NCBI RefSeq assembly: GCF_000153485.2
Contig: NC_018721.1
Coordinates: 4,154,001 to 4,218,000 of the forward strand
DNA length: 64,000 bases
Origin: Psychroflexus torquis ATCC 700755
GTDB taxonomy: Bacteria; Bacteroidota; Bacteroidia; Flavobacteriales; Flavobacteriaceae
Direction: 5' to 3'
Part shown: positions 54,877 through 63,458 of the stretch, in pieces
How positions within the stretch are numbered: the first letter of the stretch is position 1
Layout of the letters: each line of letters opens with the position of its first letter
Position numbers and translations under genes: made by a program
The notes under the pieces: generated by a model
The model's database searches: none
What the model saw: only the letters and a program-made list of their open reading frames with translations
Told to the model about the DNA's origin: nothing

Positions 54877-57800
54877 TTAATTCAAATTATCAATGTTCAT
54901 TTTAATAAATTTCATACTCGGATTTGATGTTACTTCAAAAACTCTAGCAATTAAATATTTGTCAACAGATTCCATTAGTCTAAATTCATTTGGTGAAATA
55001 TAAAATGCCACTTTTTCAATCTTTTGATTGTAAGGAGTTGCTTTACTATCAATGAAAATATCATTGCCATTTTCACTAACTTTGAAGTCGTGGTCAAATG
55101 TTGTTTTTGTTTGCTTATTTCTCCAAATTACTTTTACACCTGAATCTATTTTAAAGCCTTCATCTGTTTCAGTTACCTCTTTATTAAATTTATTTGAGTA
55201 AATATTTTTTAATTCTTCGAATACAAACAGTTCGCCTTTATGTCCTAAATCTTCATCAGATTGATTATATATCCGGTTACCAGTATTAGGAATTGTTATT
55301 TCGGATTCTTCAGGGTTCAATAATTCATCAGGAATGAGATTAATTGCTTCATCTCCAAATTTTTCTTTTATATACTCAATCCCTTCTATAAAGCTATCAG
55401 AAAGTAATACTGATAAAAGCCTTTCTGCGTATCTGATATTTAAGAAAACTCCAATAGGTTCAATTAAACTATCCAATACTCTTGGCTTGTACCAGTTACC
55501 AACATAATAAAAATCATTACCCTCAGCCCAAGAACTTTTTTTCTGCTCATCAGCTTCATTCCCATAAGAAAGCCAAATCTCTGTAGTTTCTAAAAATCGA
55601 ATATTTGTTAGTTTAGTTTTTAGTCTGTCATATTCAATTTCCCAATCTTTTTTACTTCTCGATTTTTCCACTGAAACAATAGCAATCAAAGGTAAAATAT
55701 GATTGAGTTGATTTTTTAAATCCTGAATTTCAGTTTGACTATTTGAAATACGAGCCTTGACTGTATCAATAATTGAAACGCCAAATATTTTAAGTAATTC
55801 AACAATATTTTCATCCTTTTCATCACAAAACGCCAAGTTTGATGCTTTGAAACCTTCTGCTGTCACAACAGATAAATCATTAGGCGCAAAAAATGTTTTG
55901 CCATCTTTCGCTAACAATTTATTTGATATTGACCAATCTTCTAATTTATCTGCATAACCTAAAAAACTATTGGATATTATCTTATAAATATGTTCTATTC
56001 TTTTTTTGTTCTCCTTCTTTTGTTCTTCATCAGCGCTTGTATCTTTCCAAATAGCCGTCAGTATTAATAAGTAATCATCTAATTGAAAAGTAGATTTAAA
56101 CTCTAAATAATCTAACCATTCTTCTGGTATCACTCCTTCAAAATCAAATACTGGTAAATATTTACCTGCAATCTTTTTTACCTCAGGAATCATACTGTTA
56201 AATACTTCTTTTGCTGGGAGACAATTTTTTTGTGAGGTTGGAAATATCGGAGAGTTTTTCATTATCCAATTATTTAAAGATTCAATACTTCTTTTGCTAA
56301 ATCCGCTTCCAGTATCAATGGGACCTTTTTTAATTTCTAAATTTTGAGATAGGATTGCATCCCAAAATGTAACTGAGAAACTGAATTGATTTGCACATTC
56401 AATAAATGATATCATTTGATGGTCATATCGAGAAAAAGGATTAAGGTATCCCCAGGTTTGATTCGGAGCACCTGATGGGATTGTTCCAAAATATTCAGGG
56501 TAATTTGATTCTAAATCACTTCTGTTGATAGTTTTCTTACTCCAATTAATTGATTCTTTTATCGAAATTTTAATAAAAAAGGTTTTCCATTCACTTTTCA
56601 GTTCAGAACCTTTAAGATAATCTTCTGAGATATAAAAATCCTTCTCGTAAACAGATTCTAACTTTAACTCGGGCTGATAGTAATCTGGAAGAAATGCGCT
56701 TTGAGCCTCAATTAAATTACCTTCTTTCGTTAGAATTTTAATTGATTTTAGATCATCATATAGGTTATCCATAAATTCTCTATTTTTATGATTATTGAAA
56801 AGGTATCTCCCTACTTCGATTGCATTATCTTTTGTTATAAAATCCTCATTACCAATTATAGTCTTTTCAATAAAGGAATTATCAGAAGGCTCTTTAACTC
56901 CCAAATAAACTAACCACTGTTTAATACGATGATTAGATTCAATTTCTTCCATTGTTTTTGAATGAACAATACTTATTTCATCTGAAAATTCATCTGTAAA
57001 CTCAACTGCTGGGAAATATATACGCTTAGGACTTTTTAGTTTCTTATTTTCATCAAAAATAAAAGAAGTGTTTTGCAATTTTTGATTCCAATGATTTTGC
57101 TCGTCTCCTTTTGAAAACCTTTCGGATTGATTATTCAAAAAAGTAATAAGACTATAATTTTCCTTTCGTTTATGATTAGCAATAAAAAACTTGGAAGCAA
57201 GAAGATTACTTAAACTATCAATATCAAATTTTTCAACACCTAAACGTTCTAAAGTACTTACTGGTTCCAATTTTGGAATAAAGGAATCAATAGTATAAAC
57301 TGTATCACGTTTAGAATTAATAAAATCAATAATTATCTTAGGGTCAAGGAATTTTGAAATGTTTGTATCATCAAAAATAGAATTCGAAACTTTCAACAGT
57401 ATATTATTCTCGTTTGGAAGAAATTCAAATCTACTAACTGCTTTATCAAAACCTTGATTAAATGATTGTTTTAATTCTGAACTACTTGTAAATTTTTTGG
57501 GTATCAGTTTTAAAATATCTTCTTTAAAAGAGGTCTGCGTCAATTCTGTTAACCACTCAAATAATTTAATAGGTATTTGTTTAAATAACCAAATATTCCA
57601 TTGCAAATCTTCGTGAATGTGTTGTCTTCCAGCATCTGTAATAAAACTAGCATTTACAAGAAAAGGAAAGTCATAATTTACAGAAGTAGGCAAATAGGTA
57701 AAAATCAATCTATTATCTTTATTGATTGTTTTTATTTTTCCTTTATCAATTTGAACTGCTAATGAAATTTCTGTTTTTGTTGCTAATCTTAGTTTCTTAG

Positions 57801-58641
57801 GGATACGAGCATCATTTTTAATTAATTCAGTAGTAGATTTATCAACAATAAACGTAAATGATTTTAATAGCCATTCGGATAGAATTTTATTGTTTTGTTT
57901 AAGTTTAACTGTATTGTTTTCTTTAATTTTTTCGATTACAAATGGCTTATTTCCTTCTACAGTAATTTTGACATTTTGGCATCTTAAGAATAGTAAAATC
58001 TGGGTATTAGAGAAAAGTTCTAAAAGTTCTTTCTCTAACTTAGACGTGTCTTCAAATTTAATTATTGTTGAAACATTGTATGATTTAACAAAAGAGAAAA
58101 GTTGCTCTATTTCTGACCAAATAGGAATAATTTGCCAAGGCATTTTAATGGTAGTTTCTTTTTCTTTTTTTTCTCGGCCATCTCTCCACTCTTTTTGATT
58201 TTGCCATTCACTATTCCAATGACCTTGCCAATGTGATTTGTCAAATTTAAAGCAATAATTACCTGAATTTATTTTTACATAATCAGAATGAGAGAATACC
58301 GATTTAAATCCGATACCCTTGAACCCGGTTTTATTTGTATCTCCTTTTTTATTACCATCTCCAACGCTACATATGGATTCTATATCAATCTCAGAAAATT
58401 TTTCACCTTGATGAGATATAATAAGATAGTTATCTACAACTTTGAGTAAAATATCAAGTTCTCTTGAATTGCTACTTGCATCATCAGCATTTTGTATTAA
58501 TTCATAAATAAATCGTTTGCTGTCAGTATATATATCTGAAGACAGAGATTCTAATGAATTTGCTTGGTCTTGTGCTGATTCAGGACTTGTATAATTAGAT
58601 TTCTGTTTCTCTAATTCTTGAATTATCTTTTTTTCAATCAT
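54877..58641 (-). CDS. Giant sacsin-like GHKL ATPase with DUF3883 domain
   Basis: 1254 residues. N-terminal HSP90-like ATPase of the sacsin/NO VEIN type: N-box RFIYELIQNADDASSN, GDGNKKGDTNKTGFKGIGF (ATP lid with GFKGIGFKSVF), and a following beta segment. The middle ~700 residues show no known domain. The C-terminal ~130 residues match DUF3883 (DEDLGHKGELFVFEELKNIY, DHDFKV, DIFIDSKAT), a PD-(D/E)XK-like domain in the same family as NOV. Such proteins occur in defence islands and are suspected of sensing or cutting nucleic acid. Single-gene cassette of about 4 kb, unusually long for an integron-type cassette. Confidence 0.85.
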   Translation of the reverse strand: MIEKKIIQELEKQKSNYTSPESAQDQANSLESLSSDIYTDSKRFIYELIQNADDASSNSRELDILLKVVDNYLIISHQGEKFSEIDIESICSVGDGNKKGDTNKTGFKGIGFKSVFSHSDYVKINSGNYCFKFDKSHWQGHWNSEWQNQKEWRDGREKKEKETTIKMPWQIIPIWSEIEQLFSFVKSYNVSTIIKFEDTSKLEKELLELFSNTQILLFLRCQNVKITVEGNKPFVIEKIKENNTVKLKQNNKILSEWLLKSFTFIVDKSTTELIKNDARIPKKLRLATKTEISLAVQIDKGKIKTINKDNRLIFTYLPTSVNYDFPFLVNASFITDAGRQHIHEDLQWNIWLFKQIPIKLFEWLTELTQTSFKEDILKLIPKKFTSSSELKQSFNQGFDKAVSRFEFLPNENNILLKVSNSIFDDTNISKFLDPKIIIDFINSKRDTVYTIDSFIPKLEPVSTLERLGVEKFDIDSLSNLLASKFFIANHKRKENYSLITFLNNQSERFSKGDEQNHWNQKLQNTSFIFDENKKLKSPKRIYFPAVEFTDEFSDEISIVHSKTMEEIESNHRIKQWLVYLGVKEPSDNSFIEKTIIGNEDFITKDNAIEVGRYLFNNHKNREFMDNLYDDLKSIKILTKEGNLIEAQSAFLPDYYQPELKLESVYEKDFYISEDYLKGSELKSEWKTFFIKISIKESINWSKKTINRSDLESNYPEYFGTIPSGAPNQTWGYLNPFSRYDHQMISFIECANQFSFSVTFWDAILSQNLEIKKGPIDTGSGFSKRSIESLNNWIMKNSPIFPTSQKNCLPAKEVFNSMIPEVKKIAGKYLPVFDFEGVIPEEWLDYLEFKSTFQLDDYLLILTAIWKDTSADEEQKKENKKRIEHIYKIISNSFLGYADKLEDWSISNKLLAKDGKTFFAPNDLSVVTAEGFKASNLAFCDEKDENIVELLKIFGVSIIDTVKARISNSQTEIQDLKNQLNHILPLIAIVSVEKSRSKKDWEIEYDRLKTKLTNIRFLETTEIWLSYGNEADEQKKSSWAEGNDFYYVGNWYKPRVLDSLIEPIGVFLNIRYAERLLSVLLSDSFIEGIEYIKEKFGDEAINLIPDELLNPEESEITIPNTGNRIYNQSDEDLGHKGELFVFEELKNIYSNKFNKEVTETDEGFKIDSGVKVIWRNKQTKTTFDHDFKVSENGNDIFIDSKATPYNQKIEKVAFYISPNEFRLMESVDKYLIARVFEVTSNPSMKFIKMNIDNLN

Positions 58642-59160
58642 TGAACTTTTGCTTTATCATTAGTTGATAATTGGATGTTTCTTTTAGATGGCATAGAACA
58701 TCCGTATAAACTGTATTCAAATCTTCCTTAAAGGGTATATATCTTTTAAGTAGGAAATTTCTAATTTTAATCTAAACTAACACTTTCATATATATTATCC
58801 AGCAGACTTTGTATTAATCTCAAAAACTAGAGTGTTTTAACCAACGGCTTTTTGTAAATGCATTATTGCAGTTGTAAATGGTGAATATAGCAGCGGTTTT
58901 TAAAATATTCAATAGCTACAGTTAATTCCCGTTGATGACCTGTTGAGCCTACGTTGGTTCCCCGTTGGTTTCACTGTTGGTTCCCCATTGATGACCCGTT
59001 GGTTTTTCGTTGGTTATGAAGTTGAAAGTTTCTGTTTTGCTCAGATAGTAGAATAAACAATAAAAAGACTCAAAGAATCACAAATGTGAATCTCTGAGTC
59101 TAGAATAATAGTGTCTCGAAATTAATGGAGAAAAGAGTTGTTTTTCACCTTAGTTCTTTG
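58642..59160 (-). repeat. attC-like site E (long type), after the broken DUF2971 gene
   Basis: About 465 bases. It shares with site F the far-end blocks AACATCCGTATAAACT, TATATTATCCA, CAGACTTTGTATTAATCTCA and AAAACTAGAGTGTTTTAACC, and with all long sites the gene-side block up to TTAGTTCTTTG. About seven GTTGG/GTTGA units lie at 58930-59030. Cassette ends: GTTACAAGC (59160-59168) on the gene side; GGCATAG (58690-58696) on the far side. Confidence 0.75.
59061..59099 (-). terminator. Terminator-like hairpin in site E
   Basis: GACTCAAAGAATCACA and the inverse TGTGAATCTCTGAGTC (59066-59099) pair almost fully around a short loop; on the minus strand a T5 run follows. It lies about 60-100 bases after the gene stop. 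Confidence 0.6.
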
Positions 59161-60267
59161 TTACAAGCTGGCTTTGTCCATCATTTTAATTTTTTGGTTA
59201 GTTCTTGAAAGAATATATGAGCCGTCATCTTCTTTTTTAATTTCCAATCTCTCTTTGGTACGAATTAAAAAATGTTTTTCATTTTCGTCAAGTTCATATT
59301 TTATTCCTGAATAATAGAGTTTGTCTTTTAAGTCAGTTGCGATGTAATCTAAGAGCCTGTTTTGAGGTTCGGACAGCCAATTGACCTTTTTTGGCTTTGC
59401 TTTGATTCTGAAACTTTTGTCGTCCAACCATTTTAATTCAAATTCTCTTCCGTTAAAAAAATTCACACCGAGACAAATTTCCTCAATCAAATTATTGTCA
59501 TAGTAGATATATCGGTTTGCTTTATCTACAGACCAATCTTCTCGTGGGTCTAAACCTAATTTTGAATATGGAACTCCCATTTGTTGTTTTCCTACTAAGA
59601 ACCTCCATTCATTCTCGTAATTCCATTGTTTAGATTTAATGTTAGTTGAATAGTATAATGGAATCAACATTGTTTGAAATTCACTTATGTCAATTGGCTC
59701 CAATTTGTCTGTATAGTTGATTGGGTACAAACCTAAATATTCTTCATCATCAGTTATTTTGCTCTCAATACTCTGCTCAATTTTCGCAGTATTGAATTTA
59801 ATTTGAAATCCTTTCTCTTGAGTGTAGTGAGGCCACATTAAAGGATTGTTTTCTCTTTCTGTGGTTGATATTATTCCAAATAAATTTGTAGCTATGTAGT
59901 AAAGAGAAGAAATATAGCCTTAACATGGACTTTCTCTTTTACAATCGTCCTCGTAGAACTTTTTTAGTTCATCCATATTCTCTTTGTAAGCAAATCCGAG
60001 AAATTTTTCATGAAGTTCAAAATCCAATGGTTTTGACGTAAAGAAAAGAAACGGACTCGAGTCCAAGCAATCATTAAGTTCAATTGGATGAGAAGCATAA
60101 AAATATCCATTAATGAAAGCATCTACACTATATTCGCTCAAAGCATAGAATTTGAATAAATATTCTGGTTTATTTTTATTGTGTTCAATTATTCCTTTGT
60201 CATCTCCAGAATTGTAATACTTTACATATGTGAATTCATTAAACTTGTATTTTTCGATGTTCTTCAT
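59161..60267 (-). pseudogene. DUF2971 family gene interrupted by an in-frame TAA
   Basis: Two frames that are in the same phase: residues 1-115 (60267 to TAA at 59920-59922; YLFKFYALSEYSVDAFINGY, SHPIELNDCLDSS) and, after 28 further codons, a second part (LMWPHYTQEKGFQIKFNTAK, QWNYENEWRFLVG). Between them the frame reads GYISSLYYIATNLFGIISTT then ERENNP, which joins both halves of the DUF2971 pattern (NDxxxS, LMWxHYxxxxGF, W.YExEWR). One nonsense codon therefore breaks a 368-residue gene. Either it is dead, or the two pieces are made separately. Single-gene cassette with matching ends. Confidence 0.85.
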
Positions 60268-60416
60268 TTAGCTTGCTTATAACGTTTGGTATATGAGCTG
60301 TGGCGTGTTTTAGCACCAAACTTTCCAAATATAAACTAACTTTGGGAATTCCAAAGATTTTTCAAATGGGCACAGACCCAGCAATGGCTTATACACGGTG
60401 TTGTGTGTCCGTGCTT
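60268..60416 (-). repeat. attC-like site 12 (about 130 bp), after the RloB-like gene
   Basis: The minus strand reads GACACACAAC-ACCGTGTATAAGC ... GCTCATATACCAAAC-GTTATAAGC. GTATAAGC pairs with GCTCATATAC apart from two bases, so the site folds as a hairpin with AAC and GTT at its base, the attC layout. Cassette ends: GTTGTGTGTC (60400-60409) and GCTTATAAC (60275-60283). TATAACGTTTGGTATATGAGC-type sequences are, to my recollection, common between flavobacterial accessory genes. Confidence 0.7.
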
Positions 60417-60968
60417 TTATTTCTTTAAATTATCTAAAATTTGAATCAATTTGTATAGAGTAGAGCTCGGATTTTCAAATTCGGTTAATGCTTTTGCTCT
60501 TTTGACAGCATCCTCTTTTTTTGAAACAAGTTTTAGCTTTAATTTTTGGTCAATTGCACCTTTTTTGTATGATTTATTTCTATTTTCCAATTCTCTATAG
60601 CAATGGGCATTATTGGTGTTTGCATTTTGATTTTTATAGTGTAGTAAAAACCAAAGCTCTATACATGGATTAGAAACAAGTAATTCACAGTTATCAATTT
60701 TAGAAAGTCTGTCTATCATAGTTGGTACGTCTAAATCATAGACTAGAAAGTTTAAATCTTTCTCGTGAGTTGGTTTATCTTTTTTATAGTTCTCTATGTA
60801 TGCTTTTGTAATATTATTTCCTCTAATTTTTGGATGAATATGTATAGATGGAATTCTGTATAACGATTTTAATAAATTGATATAAGCCTCTTCTGTTTCT
60901 CCTTCGCAGAAAACAAACAATGTTGGGTTTATCTTTTTTCCTTTTGATTCTTTTCTCCTTCTTGCCAT
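60417..60968 (-). CDS. RloB/AbiLii-like TOPRIM protein
   Basis: 183 residues. Seen: TLFVFCEGETEEAYINLL (TOPRIM-type first acidic motif, residues ~16-33), FLVYDLDVPT (DxD-like second motif), and NPCIELWFLLHY. This is the RloB family (PF13707), which with a neighbouring AAA ATPase forms the AbiL-type abortive-infection pair. It starts one base after the ATPase stop. The fold suggests nuclease activity on nucleic acid or nucleotides. Confidence 0.85.
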   Translation of the reverse strand: MARRRKESKGKKINPTLFVFCEGETEEAYINLLKSLYRIPSIHIHPKIRGNNITKAYIENYKKDKPTHEKDLNFLVYDLDVPTMIDRLSKIDNCELLVSNPCIELWFLLHYKNQNANTNNAHCYRELENRNKSYKKGAIDQKLKLKLVSKKEDAVKRAKALTEFENPSSTLYKLIQILDNLKK

Positions 60969-62225
60969 CTAGTCATTAATAAGAGAATGTAAATTCTTAA
61001 TTGAATCATCTACAATTGGAATAGAATCGAACCTACCTTGTAAATATGCTTTTTCCAAGTCCATTGTGTCTCTAAAGTCACTATAATCATAAAGAGAGTA
61101 TAAATCAGAGCCTCCATCTTCTTTTTTATTGACAAACCAAATTTGGTCTTTTCTGAATTTATTTAAATCCATTAGATTAGTGTTATGTGTGGAAAAAATT
61201 AATTGTGCTTTTGAACTTGCATTGAATATTTCAATAATGTAATCAACTATTTTAGGATGCAAACTATCCTCAATTTCGTCCACAATTAAGGTTTTATTAT
61301 TTTTCACAATATCTATTATTGTAAGCATCATAAGGAAAAGTTTTTGAGTCCCTAATGATTCCTCGCTAAAGTCAAAAGACGTATTAGGCGAGAATTTATG
61401 ATATGTTTTTAGTTCAATTTTTTCTAGTTCATCATCCACAAAAAACGCTTCTTCAGTATCGAGGTTTGCTTTCAAACTTCTTCCTTTCTCTTTTTTAAAG
61501 TTGACTTTAAAATCAACAATATCACTATCGGCAAATTGTAAAGCCGTTAATAATTGATTTTTGTATGAATTAATTAACGATTCAAGATTGCTTTTTCCAT
61601 AATTTGAATGATGTAGAATGAAGTCTCTATGGAAAAAGTTGAATATATTTTTTGGTATCTCTCTATCCATTTGGCTAGCTCTAGAGATATATAGTGTTTT
61701 GTTTGATGTATTTTCAGCAACATCAAATGGTCTCCTTATTACGGATGTTCCGAATGAATATTTTTCTTTTTTAGTTTTTCCAGCACGTTCGTTTCTTTCA
61801 AAAACTTTAGTTTTTCTACCATTTGGATAATAGTATAAACTTTCTGTTAAGATTTGAGTACGATTAAATGAAAATGAATATTTATATTCAATGTCATTGA
61901 TTACAAACCTTATGAAATAATATGATGGTTTATTGGAATACCCTTTAAACTTGAATGGTTGAAAATTAAATATAGTATTCTCATTATGCTTGTGAGATTC
62001 ATATACCATAGCATTACAAAATCTAATCGTTTTTATAATATTAGATTTTCCAGAAGCATTAGCTCCATATAAAGCAAGTGTTTTTAAAACTTCAATATCA
62101 CCATACTTAAATACATTGCCTGATAAAAATTTTGATTTTGCAGTATTAATATTTCCAGTTCTTATGTCTAAAATCACCTCTTCATTGATTGAAAAGAAAT
62201 TTCTTAATCGGATTTCTAAAACCAT
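60969..62225 (-). CDS. AAA15/AbiLi-like ATPase
   Basis: 418 residues, SMC-type ABC-ATPase head. Seen: LRNFFSINEEVILDI start, Walker A YGANASGKSNI (residues ~53-63), signature-like FSEESLGTQKLFLMML, Walker B LIVDEIEDSLHP, and H-loop IFSTHNTNLMD. Together with the downstream RloB-like gene it forms an AbiL-like two-gene defence unit: the ATPase senses infection and the TOPRIM protein acts. The promoter region carries a TATATTTG box and a perfect 21-base palindrome (62238-62258). Confidence 0.87.
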   Translation of the reverse strand: MVLEIRLRNFFSINEEVILDIRTGNINTAKSKFLSGNVFKYGDIEVLKTLALYGANASGKSNIIKTIRFCNAMVYESHKHNENTIFNFQPFKFKGYSNKPSYYFIRFVINDIEYKYSFSFNRTQILTESLYYYPNGRKTKVFERNERAGKTKKEKYSFGTSVIRRPFDVAENTSNKTLYISRASQMDREIPKNIFNFFHRDFILHHSNYGKSNLESLINSYKNQLLTALQFADSDIVDFKVNFKKEKGRSLKANLDTEEAFFVDDELEKIELKTYHKFSPNTSFDFSEESLGTQKLFLMMLTIIDIVKNNKTLIVDEIEDSLHPKIVDYIIEIFNASSKAQLIFSTHNTNLMDLNKFRKDQIWFVNKKEDGGSDLYSLYDYSDFRDTMDLEKAYLQGRFDSIPIVDDSIKNLHSLIND

Positions 62226-62237
62226 TTTATATCTTCA

Positions 62238-62261
62238 ATTTGTAAAATTTTTACAAATATA
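62238..62261 (-). promoter_or_regulatory. -7 box overlapping a perfect 21-base palindrome before the AbiL-like operon
   Basis: ATTTGTAAAA-T-TTTTACAAAT (62238-62258) is perfectly symmetric. The minus-strand -7 box TATATTTG (62254-62261) overlaps its edge, so the palindrome covers the expected transcription start, 13 bases before the ATG. It may be a repressor operator or a 5' hairpin. Confidence 0.5.
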
Positions 62262-62740
62262 AACATTAAAATTGATTTTTATTTCTGTTTAGAAGATTTT
62301 ATGAGTTATATTGGGCATGACACACAACATCCGTATAAACTCTATTCAAACCTTCAGTAGAGGGTATATTTTTTAAATAGGTCATTTTTAATTTTGATCT
62401 AAATTAATACTTCCACATATATTATCCAACAGACTTTGTATTAATCTCAAAAACTAGAGTGTTTTAACCAACGGCTTTTTGTAAACCCGTTGGTTGAATT
62501 ATTGCAGCTGTCATTGGTGAATATAGCAGAGGTTTTTAAAATATTCAATAGCTACAGTTAGTTCCTGCTGGTCACCTCGCTGGTTATGAAGTTGAAAGTT
62601 TCTATTTTACCAAAATAATTAAAAAAACTCAAAGAATCAGTTTTATGAATCTTTGAGTCTAGACTACTAGTGCCTCAAAATTAATGGAGAAAAGAGTGGT
62701 TTTTCACCTCAGTTCTTTGTTGCCAACTGGCTTTTTTTAA
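62262..62740 (-). repeat. attC-like site F (long type), after HigA, plus AbiL leader
   Basis: The site proper runs from about 62319 to 62731. Far-end blocks are those of site E (ACATCCGTATAAACTCTATT and onward). The hairpin AACCAACGG...CCGTTGGTT lies at 62467-62497, and two GTTGG-type units follow (GCTGG variants). Cassette ends: GTTGCCAAC (62719-62727) on the HigA side and GACACACAAC (62319-62328) on the AbiL side. Bases 62262-62318 are AbiL leader without further signals. Confidence 0.75.
62619..62658 (-). terminator. Terminator-like hairpin in site F
   Basis: ACTCAAAGAATCA and TGAATCTTTGAGT (62627-62658) form a 13-bp hairpin with one mismatch around GTTTTA; on the minus strand it is followed by T7. 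It is the best-preserved copy of this hairpin in the array. Confidence 0.65.
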
Positions 62741-63097
62741 TTAATAATCTTGAATTAAAACTTCAGTTGGAATATGAAGAGTAGTATTTAGTTTTCTAAT
62801 CATATCTAATGTCAGTTTTCGCTTTTTATTCAAAATCTCACTAACTCTGCTTTTAAATCCGACAACTTCTGCTAAATCCTTTTGTTTCATTCCCAATTGT
62901 TCCATTCGGAACTTAATTGCTTCAATAGGGTCAGGCATTCCAATTGGGAATTGCTCGTTTTCATATCGATCAATCAATATTGATAGGATTTCCAATTCGT
63001 CTCCTTCTTCCGTTCCTTTTTTTGCATCAAAAATATCCTCAAGTCTGTTGAGCGCTTTTTGATAATCGTTTTCGTTTCTAATTGGTAATATTTTCAT
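62741..63097 (-). CDS. higA: HigA-type antitoxin (XRE HTH)
   Basis: 118 residues. C-terminal helix-turn-helix LGMKQKDLAEVVGFKSRVSE with ILNKKRKLTLDMIRKL; the N-terminal acid-rich half (RLEDIFDAKKGTEEGDELEI) is the toxin-binding arm of the HigA/YgjM type. It starts two bases after the toxin gene's stop. It neutralises HigB and, with it, represses the operon. Confidence 0.88.
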   Translation of the reverse strand: MKILPIRNENDYQKALNRLEDIFDAKKGTEEGDELEILSILIDRYENEQFPIGMPDPIEAIKFRMEQLGMKQKDLAEVVGFKSRVSEILNKKRKLTLDMIRKLNTTLHIPTEVLIQDY

Positions 63098-63099
63098 AA

Positions 63100-63393
63100 T
63101 CAGATGTTATTTGCGTCAATTTTGTCATATTCTGCATGAGTTCCAATAAACCTTATCCAGCATATTCCATATTCAAAGTTGAATTTTACAATCAAACGAT
63201 AATTATTGCCTCTGATGTTGTAAACAATTCGATTGTCCTTTAAAATACTTGCACTCGGATACTCACTTTTTAATTCGTTAATATTCTTCCATTCGGATTT
63301 TTCTGTTTCTTTATACCACGATTTTAATTGTTCTTCACAATCAGCGTGTTTTTCACAAAAATCTCGTAAAGTTCGTTTTGCGATTACTCTCAC
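63100..63393 (-). CDS. higB: HigB-type mRNA interferase toxin
   Basis: 97 residues from a GTG at 63393. Pattern of the HigB family (PF09907): VIAKRTLRDFCEKHADCEEQ, LKSWYKETEKSEWKNINELK, NRIVYNIRGNNYRLIVKFNF, and FIGTHAEYDKIDANNI. It cuts mRNA at ribosomes in family members. First gene of the higBA pair, the usual order. Together they form one small cassette whose ends match perfectly. Confidence 0.9.
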   Translation of the reverse strand: MRVIAKRTLRDFCEKHADCEEQLKSWYKETEKSEWKNINELKSEYPSASILKDNRIVYNIRGNNYRLIVKFNFEYGICWIRFIGTHAEYDKIDANNI

Positions 63394-63410
63394 ATTATAA
63401 TTGTTTAACC

Positions 63411-63442
63411 CAAATATAAGAAAAAAGTTACCAATTTGGTAA
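63411..63442 (-). promoter_or_regulatory. higBA promoter -7 box and operator palindrome
   Basis: The minus-strand TATATTTG (63411-63418) is a -7 box 18 bases before the GTG start. Just upstream lies the perfect palindrome TTACCAA-T-TTGGTAA (63428-63442), well placed for the HigA-HigB repressor. The TTG inside it is only 13 bases from the -7 box, so the -33 element is not canonical. Confidence 0.55.
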
Positions 63443-63458
63443 TTAATTTATTTTTTTA

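Noticed and set aside
41628..62740. Repeated intergenic blocks as a CRISPR array
   Set aside because: Repeats are 70-470 bases, contain genes between them, and there are no regular 30-base spacers or cas genes.
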